Assembly: GCA_027257055.1 (NCBI GenBank)
Contig: JAPVLO010000133.1
Coordinates: 3,658,001-3,722,000, forward strand
From: Cephalopachus bancanus
Lineage: Eukaryota; Chordata; Mammalia; Primates; Tarsiidae
Direction of reading: 5' to 3'
DNA length: 64,000 bases
In this document: in pieces, positions 46,985-57,065 of the stretch
Position numbering within the stretch: position 1 is the stretch's first letter
Layout of the letters: every line of letters starts with the position of its first letter
The notes under the pieces: generated by a model
Database searches by the model: none
What the model was told of the DNA's origin: nothing
The model's input: the letters and a program-made list of their open reading frames with translations, nothing else
Translations under genes and position numbers: made by a program

Positions 46985-47025
46985 TTCTAGACTTGATTGA
47001 TGATCAAAATCACTCGGGAAACTTT

Positions 47026-47085
<60 letters not shown>

Positions 47086-47125
47086 CTGACTTTACCCTAT
47101 AAACCTACTGAGTCATTATTTAAGA
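46985..47125 (+). mobile_element. MER5-like fragment interrupted by a (CA)n tract (tentative)
   Basis: GATCAAAATCACTCGGGAAA before the CA tract and CTATAAACCTACTGAGTCAT after it resemble adjacent MER5A landmarks. Confidence 0.4.
47028..47081. repeat. (CA)n microsatellite
   Basis: About 27 uninterrupted AC dinucleotides. Confidence 0.97.
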
Positions 47126-47292
47126 AGGTTTCTTTTAAAATTAACCTAGAAGTTAAATAAAGTTAATTTTGTACTGCTTCTGAGATTCAGAAGGAAAAAA
47201 GAAAAAAGAACAGGTTTCTGCCTATCTCAGGCAGGACTTTTTATTGCTTGTTAATGTCCATATTTAATAAGTGCCATGGTAAGAATAATGTC

Positions 47293-47579
47293 AGCTGGGC
47301 TTGGTGGCACAGCCTGTAAACCCGTGCCTTTGGGAGGCTGAGGTGAATGGATTGCCTGAGCCCACAGGTTCGAGACCCGCCTAGGCAGCAAGACCTCATC
47401 TCTACAATAAATAAAAAAAAAATCAGCCGGGCGTGGTAGCACAAGCCTGTAATTCTGGCTACTTGGAAGGCTGAGGTGGAAGTATCGCCAGAGCCCAGCA
47501 GGTCGAGGCTGCGATGGCCGGGAGTGGCCACTGCACTCCAGTCTGGGCGACAGAGTGAGACTCCAACTCAAAAAAAAAA
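47293..47579 (+). mobile_element. Lineage-specific (tarsier-type) Alu, perfect 12-bp duplication
   Basis: AAGAATAATGTC flanks it at 47281-47292 and 47580-47591. It has CCGTGCCTTTGGGAGG, AAATCAGCCGGGC and CTGTAATTCTGGC, so it belongs to the second young subtype. Confidence 0.97.
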
Positions 47580-47591
47580 AAGAATAATGTC

Positions 47592-49496
47592 TATATGAAG
47601 AGATGAGGTAATCAGGAGAAATTTAAAACAAAAAAATAAATGAAGTCCTGGCATCATCACACTCACAGAGGCTGATCAGACAAGAAGTTCCATGAGAATA
47701 CTTGTGGATGTGAATAATGGCAGAGCAAAATAACATTTACAAATTGTCTTAAGTCTGTAAGCATCTGTTTCAGTTTGCTGGCTACACATGGTTTTTTTTT
47801 CCTCAAAACAACTTAAGGGTCTGACTTTGAAGGTATACAATTTAAAACTTAAAGTATGCATTTCTACTCTATTAATAATGCATTCATTTCACGCTAGTGC
47901 TGGGAATACAGTAACAGGAACAGATGACCCGTGCCCACACCATCATATGGTTTGTAGATGGCATTATAAAAAACATTAAAACACTTTAATGATTAAAATA
48001 AGGTGTACTGTAAGAAATTTACACCAGTATATTTCAAAATACCTTTGAGAATAAAGATAACACACTCAAGTTATAATTAACACATTACTTGGAAAAATCA
48101 CTCAAGTTCTGCAATATTTTTCCTTCCTGAATGAGCAATGCCATTATCTGATCTAAAATTTATATTTTATTTTACAAAAATGTGAAACTAGTAAATGAAC
48201 ATTATACCGCAGGTTATTCATCACATTGCTAAACTTATGAATCACTGTGTCAATACTAAAAACTAGATTTCCCTAAAGTGAACTCTAAAAGCTACATAAC
48301 TATGAAAGAATCTGTAGCACTTTGTCACTCTGTTTAACATTCTAAAAAAACCATTAGACATCAAGTTTAACTCATAGGGAAGTTTCCTAAACAGACTTTC
48401 ACATGACAGAGTATGTTTATCAGACAACTCTTTATAGCCAATCATAATCCTAAGCATACACAGTAGTGGTTAAGATCTAAACAAAATCTTGAGGACAAAA
48501 TGTCAAACTCACTCTCTCATCCAGGCCAAGGTTCTTTAACCATACAACTACAAACTAACTTGTTATTTAAATTATACTTTATTTTTTTAAAAATAGAAGA
48601 AGTTGTACAAATACTCCATGTTGTTGAGGCTCTAAATTGGCGAAAGTGAATAAATTAAATAGAAACCATCTTAGTCAATGCGATTGAACCATTTCTTCAC
48701 TCAATAAAAAATCAGTTAAAGTGGAAGATCATTAAAAAATGCATACCTAAAATATTTTATTTTAATTCAAAACTATACTCATTTAATAAAGTAAATAATT
48801 TGAAGTTATTTAAAAGAAATACAATTTTTCTTGGTATTATTCCTTCCCATGTTTTAGTATTACTGAATCCTGACTCAGGCTGTTATTCAATTAAACACAG
48901 AACTATTTCAAGGCATCTGTAACTACCTATGACAAGAGTAATTTTAGCTTCTGAATTGCTCTTATCTCCTCCTCCTCTTCATATTGAAATCTATCCTTTT
49001 CTGACACAACTTATATAATTTCTGCATCCATAATTTCATTTAAAAAAGAATACTGTAATCATTAGTCTATCATGTATCGGTTTCTAATTGGCAAAAGTCT
49101 TCAATTTGTCTGAGATAATTAAAAATAAATAAAAATACACAATAGCAATAATGTTTTTCATTATCTCCTTGTAATTAAGGATTTTTTTAAGTCACAGTTT
49201 TCATAAAAGCTTCGTAAATGATTAAATGTAGATTGTGCTCTGTGCTATCACTATACTATTTTCAAAATGTTTGAAGTTATTGATTTTATAGAGCTGCTAC
49301 TTCTGTCTTACATACCTTTTCCCAAATTAAAACTCAAAATGTTTTTTTAATATCTCCTCTTTGAATACTCTAGAATCCCAATTTATGGGTTAGAGCATAA
49401 ATTGAGCAGATATTACACTCAATAGTAAAATTATGGTTTTTAGGTCATTTTCTTTTTTTTTTCTGGAAACTTGCACATCTTTATTTCATTTTTTAA
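47592..49496. other. Unassigned AT-rich DNA
   Basis: About 1.9 kb without a clearly recognised family. 47870-47940 is faintly L2-like. Confidence 0.45.
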
Positions 49497-49507
49497 AATA
49501 ATTGCTA

Positions 49508-49700
49508 TAAGAAAAGAATTGGCAGTAGTGGGAAACTGCAGGGGGATAGGGGGTGGGGAGGCAAGATTGGCAGTAGTGGGAATCTGCCTGGGGAAGGGGG
49601 GGTACACCTCATCAACAAGGGTACCTGCATAATGAATATTTGTATACCTAACCCTGAATTGTAACCCGCATCTTTAAAATAAAAATAATAATAAAAAAAT
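49508..49700 (+). mobile_element. Young, strongly 5'-truncated L1 (3' UTR only)
   Basis: Contains a doubled ATTGGCAGTAGTGGGAAACTG / ATTGGCAGTAGTGGGAATCTG unit with G-rich stretches, then CTCATCAACAAGGGTACCTG, CTAACCCTGAATTGTAAC and an A-rich tail. AATAATTGCTA flanks at 49497-49507 and again at about 49703-49713. It shares its 3' end with the longer L1 at 54237. Confidence 0.88.
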
Positions 49701-49739
49701 TAAATAATTGCTACAGAAAACTCTATCCTTCACTGAATA

Positions 49740-49850
49740 AAAACAGATATCTTGTTTGTATTGTTCATCATTGCATACCCAACACTCAGCACAGCACTTG
49801 GAACATGGAAAGTATTCAGATATTGTTCAAACACATGAATGATTATATAA
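49740..49850 (+). mobile_element. L2 3'-end fragment
   Basis: ATTGCATACCCAACACTCAG, CACAGCACTTGGAACATGGA and AAACACATGAATGA match the L2 terminus. Confidence 0.7.
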
Positions 49851-49887
49851 TTTCCTGGAAGCAGTAAGAACTGAATTAAGAGTCTAG

Positions 49888-50158
49888 CGCCAAGTACGGT
49901 GGCTCATGTCTGTAATCCCAACACTTTGGGAAGTGGAGGCAAGAGGATTGCTTGAGCCCATGGGTTGAAGACCAGTCTGTGCAACTTGGCAAGACCTTGT
50001 CTCTACAATAAATTAAAAACTTAGCCAGGCATGGTGGTACACACCTGTAGTACCAGCTACTTAGAAAGTTGAGTCCAACAGGTTGAGGCTGTGGTGCCTG
50101 TGAATCTGCCGCTACATTCCAGTCGGGGCAACAGAGTGAGACTGACTCAAAAAAAAAA
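49888..50158 (+). mobile_element. Alu, intermediate between AluJ and the tarsier type
   Basis: It has the Alu-wide GTACGGTGGCTCATGTCTGT head but already carries CTCTACAATAAATTAAAAAC, CTACTTAGAAAGTTGAG and the ACAGGTTGAGGCTGTGGTGCC block of the younger lineage. AGTCTA flanks both ends. It could be an early member of that lineage. Confidence 0.85.
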
Positions 50159-50164
50159 AAAGTC

Positions 50165-51535
50165 TACTTTTCTAAGTTATTTATGAAACAACTAGCTTTG
50201 GTTAGCAAAAGCTTTGAGTTCCAAATTTAGGAGAAAATTCATTAAGTTCACTATCCTAGCAGCCAGAAAGTGTAAAGCCAACTCTTTTGCAGCCTCCACT
50301 CACTGAGGTCACTGGCCAAACTTCCTGAATCCAATTGACACTTTTCAGTTCTCATCTTATCTCCAGGTCACTGTGTCTAAGGTCCTCGGAAGAAAGATCA
50401 GAAGACAACTCACAGGGAGCTTGGTAGTTTCGGGCAAGTTTATTTTATTCAACTGTTTTTATGCTAAAGACATATATCGATGGGGAAAGATTCTATAACT
50501 CAGAGTCCATCTAGTAAAAAACAAAAGAATGTATACTGCTTTTAAGTTCTAACATTTGTGAATTTGCATGTAACAAAACACTGTGGTTTGCAGCTCTGGG
50601 TGCACTGCTGCCTAAAGCAACTATAATCCTTTCTGAAGTTTTTTTTTAACCCTATTGTCACATGCTCTGCTTTGCTGGGTCATCATTTTGAAGAACTTTT
50701 TCAGAGACCTGGTACACTGGACCTGCAAGAGTAACTTATCATTTAAAAAGAAACCATCTGTAAGTTTTTGAAAAGGTTGATCAGGAAACAATCACTCTCT
50801 ACCCTCAATCCTGACTTTTCCCAACTTCCAAGCCATCTGTTACTTGCTTTCACACCTTCCCACATGGGGAAGACCTTGGGCTGAGGCTTTTAACTGCAGT
50901 TAGGGATGCCTGATTAGAGTTCTAAGCCTTTCTTATGTAAGCCCAACATATAATACACCATACACAATCACCAATTGTTTGTAAGCAAACAAGAATTTAA
51001 AGACATTTACAAGGCAGCCTACTGCTGATTCCTGGATTCTTAGTCATCTTGCCCAGCTCCTTTTTTTTTATTTTAGCAATTAAATTGTATAGAGTATTTC
51101 CAAGGCATTTAACTAAGTTTTTGTAGAATTAAGTATTCTCTCTGTATACTCATAAACTTAATTAAATTATGTGATTACAATAACAGGTACACACATTTAG
51201 AAGCAAACAGCTTGGAAAGAATACCAGTCTGCTGGTGGACGAGTATGTCTTCAGAGAATAAACTAGAAGCTGTCAACATTCAAGGCTTTATAGAAAAGAT
51301 GGAGAATATTGGTCAACCTGCACTGTCAAATAAGGCCAAATAAGACTTCTCTAAACACTTTTTCTTTAAGAAAGATGGAACCCTTCTTTTCAAAAGAAAT
51401 AAATAAATAAGGTTCTTGAAAAGGAAGCCAAGGCATCTAGGGGGTTTGAAAGAAAGATAAATTTTAATTTTCCAAATTTTTGTCAAAAACCAATTTGATA
51501 CTTCTAATTCTTATTTCAACATATACTAACATCAC
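50165..51535. other. Unassigned unique DNA
   Basis: No repeat recognised over about 1.4 kb. 50640-51050 is mixed, non-repetitive text. Confidence 0.4.
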
Positions 51536-51537
51536 CT

Positions 51538-51828
51538 GGGCTCGGTGGCTCAGCCTGTAATCCTGCACTTTGGGAGGCCGAGGTGAGTGAATTGCCAGAG
51601 CCCGCAGGTTCAAGATCCACCTGGGCAACTTGGCGAGACCTCATCTCTACAATAAATTAAAAAAAAAAAAAATTAGCCGGTCGTAGTAGTGCGCCTGTAG
51701 TTCCAGCTACTTGGAAGGCTGAGGCAGAAGGATCGCTGGAGTCTAGCAGGTCGAGGCTAGGCTGCCGTGGCCAGGAGCCGCTACTGCACTCCAGTCTGGG
51801 TGACAGAGTGAGACTTCAACTCAAAAAA
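51538..51828 (+). mobile_element. Lineage-specific (tarsier-type) Alu
   Basis: Head CTGGGCTCGGTGGCTCAGCC, AACTTGGCGAGACCTCATCT, TAGTTCCAGCTACTTGGAAG and tail CTTCAACTC. ACATATACTAACATCA (left) and ACATATACTAATATCA (right) form a 16-base duplication with one change. A small GGCTAG insertion lies in the right arm. Confidence 0.95.
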
Positions 51829-51849
51829 AAAAAACAAACCCCAAACAAA

Positions 51850-52180
51850 CATATACTAATATCATTATATTTTCAAAAGAAAGGCCTCCAAAGAAATTTG
51901 ATTGGTGTATATATAATTAAATAATAAATGTCAGTCATAATTTTTAAATATAATTAAATTTTTACTTAGCAAAACAAAACTCATAGGTCAAATAAGACAT
52001 TCACCTTGACATAGATAATACTGTTTGTTTATTAGTAATGAAGTCTGACAATCAGAATTCTACAGGGAGAACAAAATAGTTAATGTTGACCATTCACAAA
52101 TCTAAAGGTAGCTTAGGAGAACCTGAGAATGCAAATACACACAGGTTAAAAAAAAAAAAATCCCTCTTTAATTGAATTAC
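51850..52180. other. Unassigned AT-rich DNA
   Basis: Nothing recognised. Confidence 0.5.
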
Positions 52181-52199
52181 TGTTCTTTCTTTCTTTCTT

Positions 52200-52488
52200 T
52201 TTTTTTTTTTTTTTTCGGAGTTGGAGTTTCACTCTGTCACCCAGACTGGAGTGCAGTGGCCGCTCCCAGCTACTGCAGCCTCAACCTGCTGGGCTCTGGC
52301 AATCCTTCCACCTCAGCCTTCCAAGTAGCTGGAACTACGCGCTACCACACCCAGCTAATTTTTGATTTATTGTAGAGATGAGGTCTTGCCAAGTTGCCCA
52401 GGCAGGTCTCGAACCCACGAGCTCAGGCAATTTGCTCACCTCGGCCTCCCAAAGCGCGGGATTACCGGCTGAACCACTGAGCCCGGCT
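52200..52488 (-). mobile_element. Lineage-specific (tarsier-type) Alu, antisense
   Basis: Poly-T then GGAGTTGGAGTTTCACTCTG starts it. GAACCACTGAGCCCGGCT ends it. TGTTCTTTCTTT (left) and TGTCCTTTCTTT (right) flank it. AACTTGG/TTAGCC subtype. Confidence 0.95.
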
Positions 52489-52582
52489 TGTCCTTTCTTT
52501 AACAAACAAAAAGCAAAGAAAATTTCAGCTAATGTATGAGTTCAATAAATCAACAACAAAGGTGGTAAGAATGTCAGCAACA

Positions 52583-52866
52583 GCTGGGCTCGGTGGCTCA
52601 GCCTATAATCCCGTGCCTTTGGGAGGCTGAGGTGAGTGGATTGCCTGAGCCCACGGGTTCGAGACCCGCCTGGGCAGTGAGACCTCATCTCCACAATAAA
52701 TTAAAAAATCAGCCGGGCATGGTAGTGCATGCCTGTAATTCCGGCTACTTGGAAGGCTGAGGCAGAAGGATCACCGGAGCCCAGCAGTTCAAGGCTGCAG
52801 TGGCCGGAAGCAGCCACTGCACTCCAATCTGGGCGACAGAGTGAGACTCCAACTCAAAAAAAAAAA
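52583..52866 (+). mobile_element. Lineage-specific (tarsier-type) Alu, perfect 16-bp duplication
   Basis: AAGAATGTCAGCAACA is exact at 52567-52582 and 52867-52882. CCCGTGCCTTTGGGAGG, AATCAGCCGGGCATGG and CTGTAATTCCGGC mark the second young subtype. Confidence 0.97.
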
Positions 52867-53001
52867 AAGAATGTCAGCAACAAAAGTTAAAAACTCATAA
52901 ATGGAATTACTAGCAGCATTTACAGAATAGACATGCTTAAGTTGAGAACTTAATGATCCCAAGAAGGATCAATGACAAACTTTTTAATTAAAGATCTCAA
53001 A

Positions 53002-53289
53002 GTTCAGGCAGGATGGCTCACATTTATAATCCAAGCACTTTGGAAGGCTGAGGTAAGAGGACTGCTTGAGTTCAGGAGTTTGAGACCAGCCTAGACAATA
53101 CAGCAAAACTTCATCTCTACAAAATCAAAAAAATTAGCTGGGTGTGGTGGCGCACAACTGTAGTCCCAGATACTCCAAAGAATTTAAGGTGGAAGGATCA
53201 ACTGAGGCCAGGAGGTTGAGGCTACAGTGAGCTGTGATCATGCCACTGCATTCCAGCCTGGGTGACAGTGTGACTCCAACTCAAAAAAA
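53002..53289 (+). mobile_element. AluJ-like SINE with lineage-type tail
   Basis: The body is AluJ-like (GGCAGGATGGCTCACATTTA, GAGACCAGCCTAGACAATAC, GTTGAGGCTACAGTGAGCTG), but the end reads GTGTGACTCCAACTCAAAA, the tail of the young lineage. It is joined directly to the next Alu. Confidence 0.88.
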
Positions 53290-53603
53290 AGCAGGGCTTG
53301 GTGGCTCAGCCTGTAATCCCGTGCCTTTGGGAGGCTGAGCTGAGTGGACTGCCTGAGCCCGCGGGTTCGAGACCCGCCTGGGCAGCGAGATCTCATCTAC
53401 AATAAATCAAAAAATCAGCCAGGCATGGTAGCGCATGCCTGTAATTCCGGCTACTTGGAAGGCTGAGGCAGAAGGATCGCTGGAGCCTAGCAGGTTGAGG
53501 CTGTGGTGGCCGGGAGCGGCCACTGCACTCCAGTCTGCACTCTGGGCGACAGAGTGAGACTCCAACTCAAAAAACAAAACAAAACAAAACAAAAACAAGA
53601 ACA
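53290..53603 (+). mobile_element. Lineage-specific (tarsier-type) Alu in the tail of an older Alu
   Basis: It starts GCAGGGCTTGGTGGCTCAGC and ends GAGACTCCAACTC followed by an (AAAAC)n tail. It belongs to the TCAGCC subtype and has a 9-bp tandem duplication (GTCTGCACTCTGGGC region). ATCTCAAA at 52994-53001 and 53604-53611 flanks the two Alus together. Confidence 0.94.
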
Positions 53604-53611
53604 ATCTCAAA

Positions 53612-54226
53612 ACTAGTATTTGCAAGATTTTCTGAAATTTTTAACAATTAATGATAACTTTCCTAACTTATTCTAAGCAGTATTTTAATATGTATGGGTC
53701 CAATTGAAGATTCAGTTTTGCAAAATTCTCCCTGAAAAAGTTTAAGCCAGTTTGGAAAATGCTAAATACTATGAAACCCCAACTTATTTTCAAAACATAA
53801 TAATATATTAAATACTACAGTGTTCTTGCAAAACTTCTTTAAACCACTTTAAACCAAGTATTTCCTAAACTTAATTTAAACATGATTCCTTTTTACCCAT
53901 TATTATCAGTCCACATAACTAATAAATGTTAATATTTCCTCTTTAACTCAAATGTTACTAAATCCTCTCTTTTTCTGTCTTACATGATTAAATTTAAATT
54001 AAAATTAGATTAATTTTCTACTTTTTCGACTACCTTCATCATCTATGTAATACACTACATGTCTTCACCACTAATTAGAGGTAAAGTTGTATTAAGCCAC
54101 ATGGTAAACAAACAGCAATAGAGTCATCTAAAAACCAGTTAAACAAATATAGGAAAATAATAGTCAAGTGCATTAATGAAATGAAAATTAAACCTGTCAA
54201 AATAAAATTTATAACAATAAAACAAT
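53612..54226. other. Unassigned AT-rich DNA
   Basis: No recognised element. Confidence 0.5.
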
Positions 54227-54236
54227 AGTTTTCTTG

Positions 54237-54983
54237 TCAGCATCAGACACATGAAAAAGTGCACAGTCTCACTAATCATCAGAGAACTGCAAATCAAACC
54301 ACATTGAAATACCACCTAACCCCAGTAAGAATGGCCATCATTAATAAAACAACAACAGATGCTAGCAAGGGTGTGGAAAAAAAGGAATGCTTCTACACTG
54401 CTGGTGAGAATGCAAACTAGTGCAACCTCTTTGGTAGACAGTGTGGCGATTTCTGAAAGAACTAGAAATTGACCTTCCATATGACCCAGCAATCCCCCTG
54501 ATTGGGAATATACCTGGAGGAATTCAAGTCATTCTACCAAAACGATACCTGCACACTCATGTTTGCTGCAGCTCTCTTCACAATAGCAAAAACATGGAAC
54601 CAACCATGCTGCTCACTGAACTTGGACTGGATTAAAAAAACGTGATACATATACACAATGGAATATTATGCAGACATAAAGAAGGACAAACATATGGATT
54701 TCACAGCAATCTGGATGGATTTAGAGTCTATCACACTCAGTAACCTACCACAGAAACAAAGAACAGAGTACCATATGTTTTCACTCATAGTCAGACCTTG
54801 AACAATTATCATAATACTATAAGAAAGGAATTGGCAGTAGTGGGAAACTGCCGGGGGGGGTATGGGATTGGCAGTTGAGGGAAACTGCCAGAGGAGGGAG
54901 GAGCATACCTCATCAATAAGGGTACCTGCATAATGAACTTTTGTATACCTAACCCTGAATTGTACTTCAATCTTAAAAAAAAA
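54237..54983 (+). mobile_element. Young 5'-truncated L1: ORF2 C-terminus plus lineage 3' UTR
   Basis: AGTTTTCTTG flanks it at 54227-54236 and 54984-54993. Inside, CAGAGAACTGCAAATCAAAC, TGGATGGATTTAGAGTCTAT and CATATGTTTTCACTCATAGT are L1 ORF2 terminal landmarks. An open piece at 54441-54635 carries [11 protein letters not shown], the conserved ORF2 C-terminal motif. The 3' UTR has two GGCAGT..GGGAAACTGCC units with G-runs (8 G at about 54853-54860) and ends CTAACCCTGAATTGTACTTC. ORF2 is broken by stops. Confidence 0.92.
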
Positions 54984-54993
54984 AGTTTTCTTG

Positions 54994-55329
54994 CAAAAGT
55001 GATAAATATTTGAGATCTAACACATCAAACACAAGTTTGTGAAACCAAGATAGAATACAGAGTTACCCTGTCCTTGTATAAAAATAATAATAATTTTTAT
55101 CTTGAGATAGAAATATAAAAGTCTACAAACAGAAAGAACATGGCCAGACATAGAAAGCTTGAGCTTAAAAAAAAAAAAGAAAGAAAGCTTGAGCTTTTGA
55201 AAACCTGCCTTTCAAAGTAGATGTTTCTACCAAGTCACTCATACTGAAACATATTAAGAAGGTAAATGAGATATAAACATTCAGCAAAATAGACAGTACC
55301 ATAAAAAAAACTGAGGGAAAAAAAAAGGT
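54994..55329. other. Unassigned AT-rich DNA
   Basis: Includes a short internal duplication of AGAAAGCTTGAGCTT around 55150-55197. Otherwise nothing recognised. Confidence 0.5.
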
Positions 55330-55415
55330 CCATTGGCTCATGCCTGTAAATCCCCGCACTTCCAGAGGCCAAGTGGAGAGGACTGCCCAGGAGTTTAAAA
55401 CCAGCCTAGGCAACA
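55330..55415 (+). mobile_element. AluJ-like SINE, left part (interrupted by mariner)
   Basis: CCATTGGCTCATGCCTGTAA, GAGTTTAAAACCAGCCTAGG and CAACATA run into the mariner. The remaining Alu resumes at 56363 with GTGAGACTGCATCTGTAC, the expected next bases (…GCAACATAGTGAGAC…). Confidence 0.88.
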
Positions 55416-55417
55416 TA

Positions 55418-56360
55418 CAAGGTCTGACAGTTAAGTTAGCGAACTCATCTTAGAAAAAGTACCACATACTTCATTGCTGAATATCACTATGGTCACCTTT
55501 GAAGTACTTCCCTTGGGAAGCCAAGCACCAACACCAGCACCTAGTCCACCCATCAAAACAATTCTGGAACTCTTTTTCTGGAATAGCCATCAGAGCTATT
55601 GTTATGTTATCTCTGATGTCCTGAATGTCATCAAAATGCCCTCCTTCCAATATTTCCTTTACCTTCGGGTAAAGAAAAAAAGTCATTGAGGGCCAGATCA
55701 GGTGAATAGGGAGGGTGTTCCAAGACAAATATTTGTTTACTGGCTAAAAGCTCCCTCACAGACAGGGTGTGTAAGTTGGTTCACTGTCATGATGCAAGAG
55801 CTCCTCTGGGACCATTTTTGCACACACCTTTTTCACGCTAAGATTTTCAGTTAAGAATTTCCTGTTTCTCTATCAATGTTTATTTGGTCTGCTATGCTTC
55901 TCATAGTCAGCCAATAATTGTGATGCACAATTTGACAAATTTTTATAATGTTTTCGTCAATTCTGCTCATTACTAGTCATCCTGATGTCTCTTCATCACT
56001 GATGCTTTCTCTCCCCTCAGAAAAACGTTTAATCTATTTGTACATTGCCATTTTCTTTATGGCAATATCCCTATAAACTGAGACTAAGATGTCTCTGATT
56101 TCACTTCCACTCTTACAAAGTTTAACAAGAAATTTAATGTTTGTTCGTTGCTCAAATTCAACCTCTGACATTCTCACAACGACACACAAAAACATGCAAC
56201 AACAATAACGAATGCCACTTAGCAAGATACCACATGTTGACATGAACATAGCTGTGATACACTGATACATCAAAGTTATGAACTCTTACCAAGTTGTTTG
56301 TACAGTACTGCCAATGTAAGCACATGGTGGCAAGTTTGCAAGCTTAATTCTAAGACCTCA
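55418..56360 (-). mobile_element. Mariner (Tc1/mariner) transposon, internally deleted, nested in AluJ
   Basis: The ends CAAGGTCTGACAGTTAAGTT and AAGCTTAATTCTAAGACCTCA are imperfect inverted repeats flanked by TA (55416-55417 and 56361-56362). On the minus strand, transposase pieces appear in order. The N-terminal VEFEQRTNIKFLVKLCKSGS and EIRDILVSVYRDIAIKKMAM is near 56160-56034. A catalytic-region PYSPDLALNDFF with the third Asp is near 55700. The C-terminal VKEILEGGHFDDIQDIRDNI and ASQGKYFKGDHSDIQ is toward 55474. Frameshifts and a length of about 0.94 kb against about 1.28 kb for full mariners show it is dead and has lost an internal segment. Confidence 0.92.
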
Positions 56361-56362
56361 TA

Positions 56363-56545
56363 GTGAGACTGCATCTGTACAAAAATATCAAAAAATTAGC
56401 CGGGTGTGGTGGCACACACCTTTAGTCCCAGGTACAAAGAAGACTGAAGCAGAAAGATCGCCTGAACCCAGGCTGCAAGGAGTTGTGATTGTGCCACTGC
56501 ACTCAATCCTGGGCTACAGAGTGAGGCTCTAACTAAAAAAAAGAA
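56363..56545 (+). mobile_element. AluJ-like SINE, right part
   Basis: TTAGCCGGGTGTGGTGGCAC, CCTGAACCCAGGCTGCAAGG and TGCCACTGCACTCAATCCTG complete the Alu started at 55330. Confidence 0.9.
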
Positions 56546-56559
56546 AAAAACAGTCACAT

Positions 56560-57065
56560 TAAAACTTTTCTTCATCAACAGGCACACTGAAAAAGAGAAA
56601 GAAAGACAAGCCATCAACTGAGTTACCATAAAATGCAAAACAACTCACAAAGGACTCATACCTAGATTCTCATAGAATCAGTAAGAAAATGGTACACAAC
56701 CCAACAGAACAATAGAGAAAAGATAAACAGTGATTTTACCCAGCAAAAAAAAAACAAACCACATATAACTATTAAAAATAAGTAAAAATCCCCAATGCCA
56801 CCATAATCAGGAAAATGTACATTAAAAACAGGAGATGCCATTTTATACTCAACAGACTGATAGAAACTTAAGACTCCCAATATTATGTGTTAAGAAGGAT
56901 GTAGTAAAACCATGAATTTTCTTACAGCACGTGGGAAAACAATTTACCATTATTTACTAAAGTTAATGTGTGCATAACCTGCAATTCCTCCTATAAATAA
57001 GATCTAGAGTAAAGCTCACATACATGTACCAAGAGATATGTATAAGAATGTCCATAGCAGCATCA
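56560..57065 (+). mobile_element. L1M-type fragment, outer part 1
   Basis: CAACTGAGTTACCATAAAAT, ACAGGAGATGCCATTTTATA, TCCTCCTATAAATAAGATCT and ATAAGAATGTCCATAGCAGC match the plus-strand L1 ORF2 terminal region. The sequence stops near 57065 and continues at about 58345. Confidence 0.78.

Noticed and set aside
54441..54635. 64-codon frame with [11 protein letters not shown]
   Set aside because: As a host gene: it is the C-terminus of L1 ORF2 inside a truncated L1.
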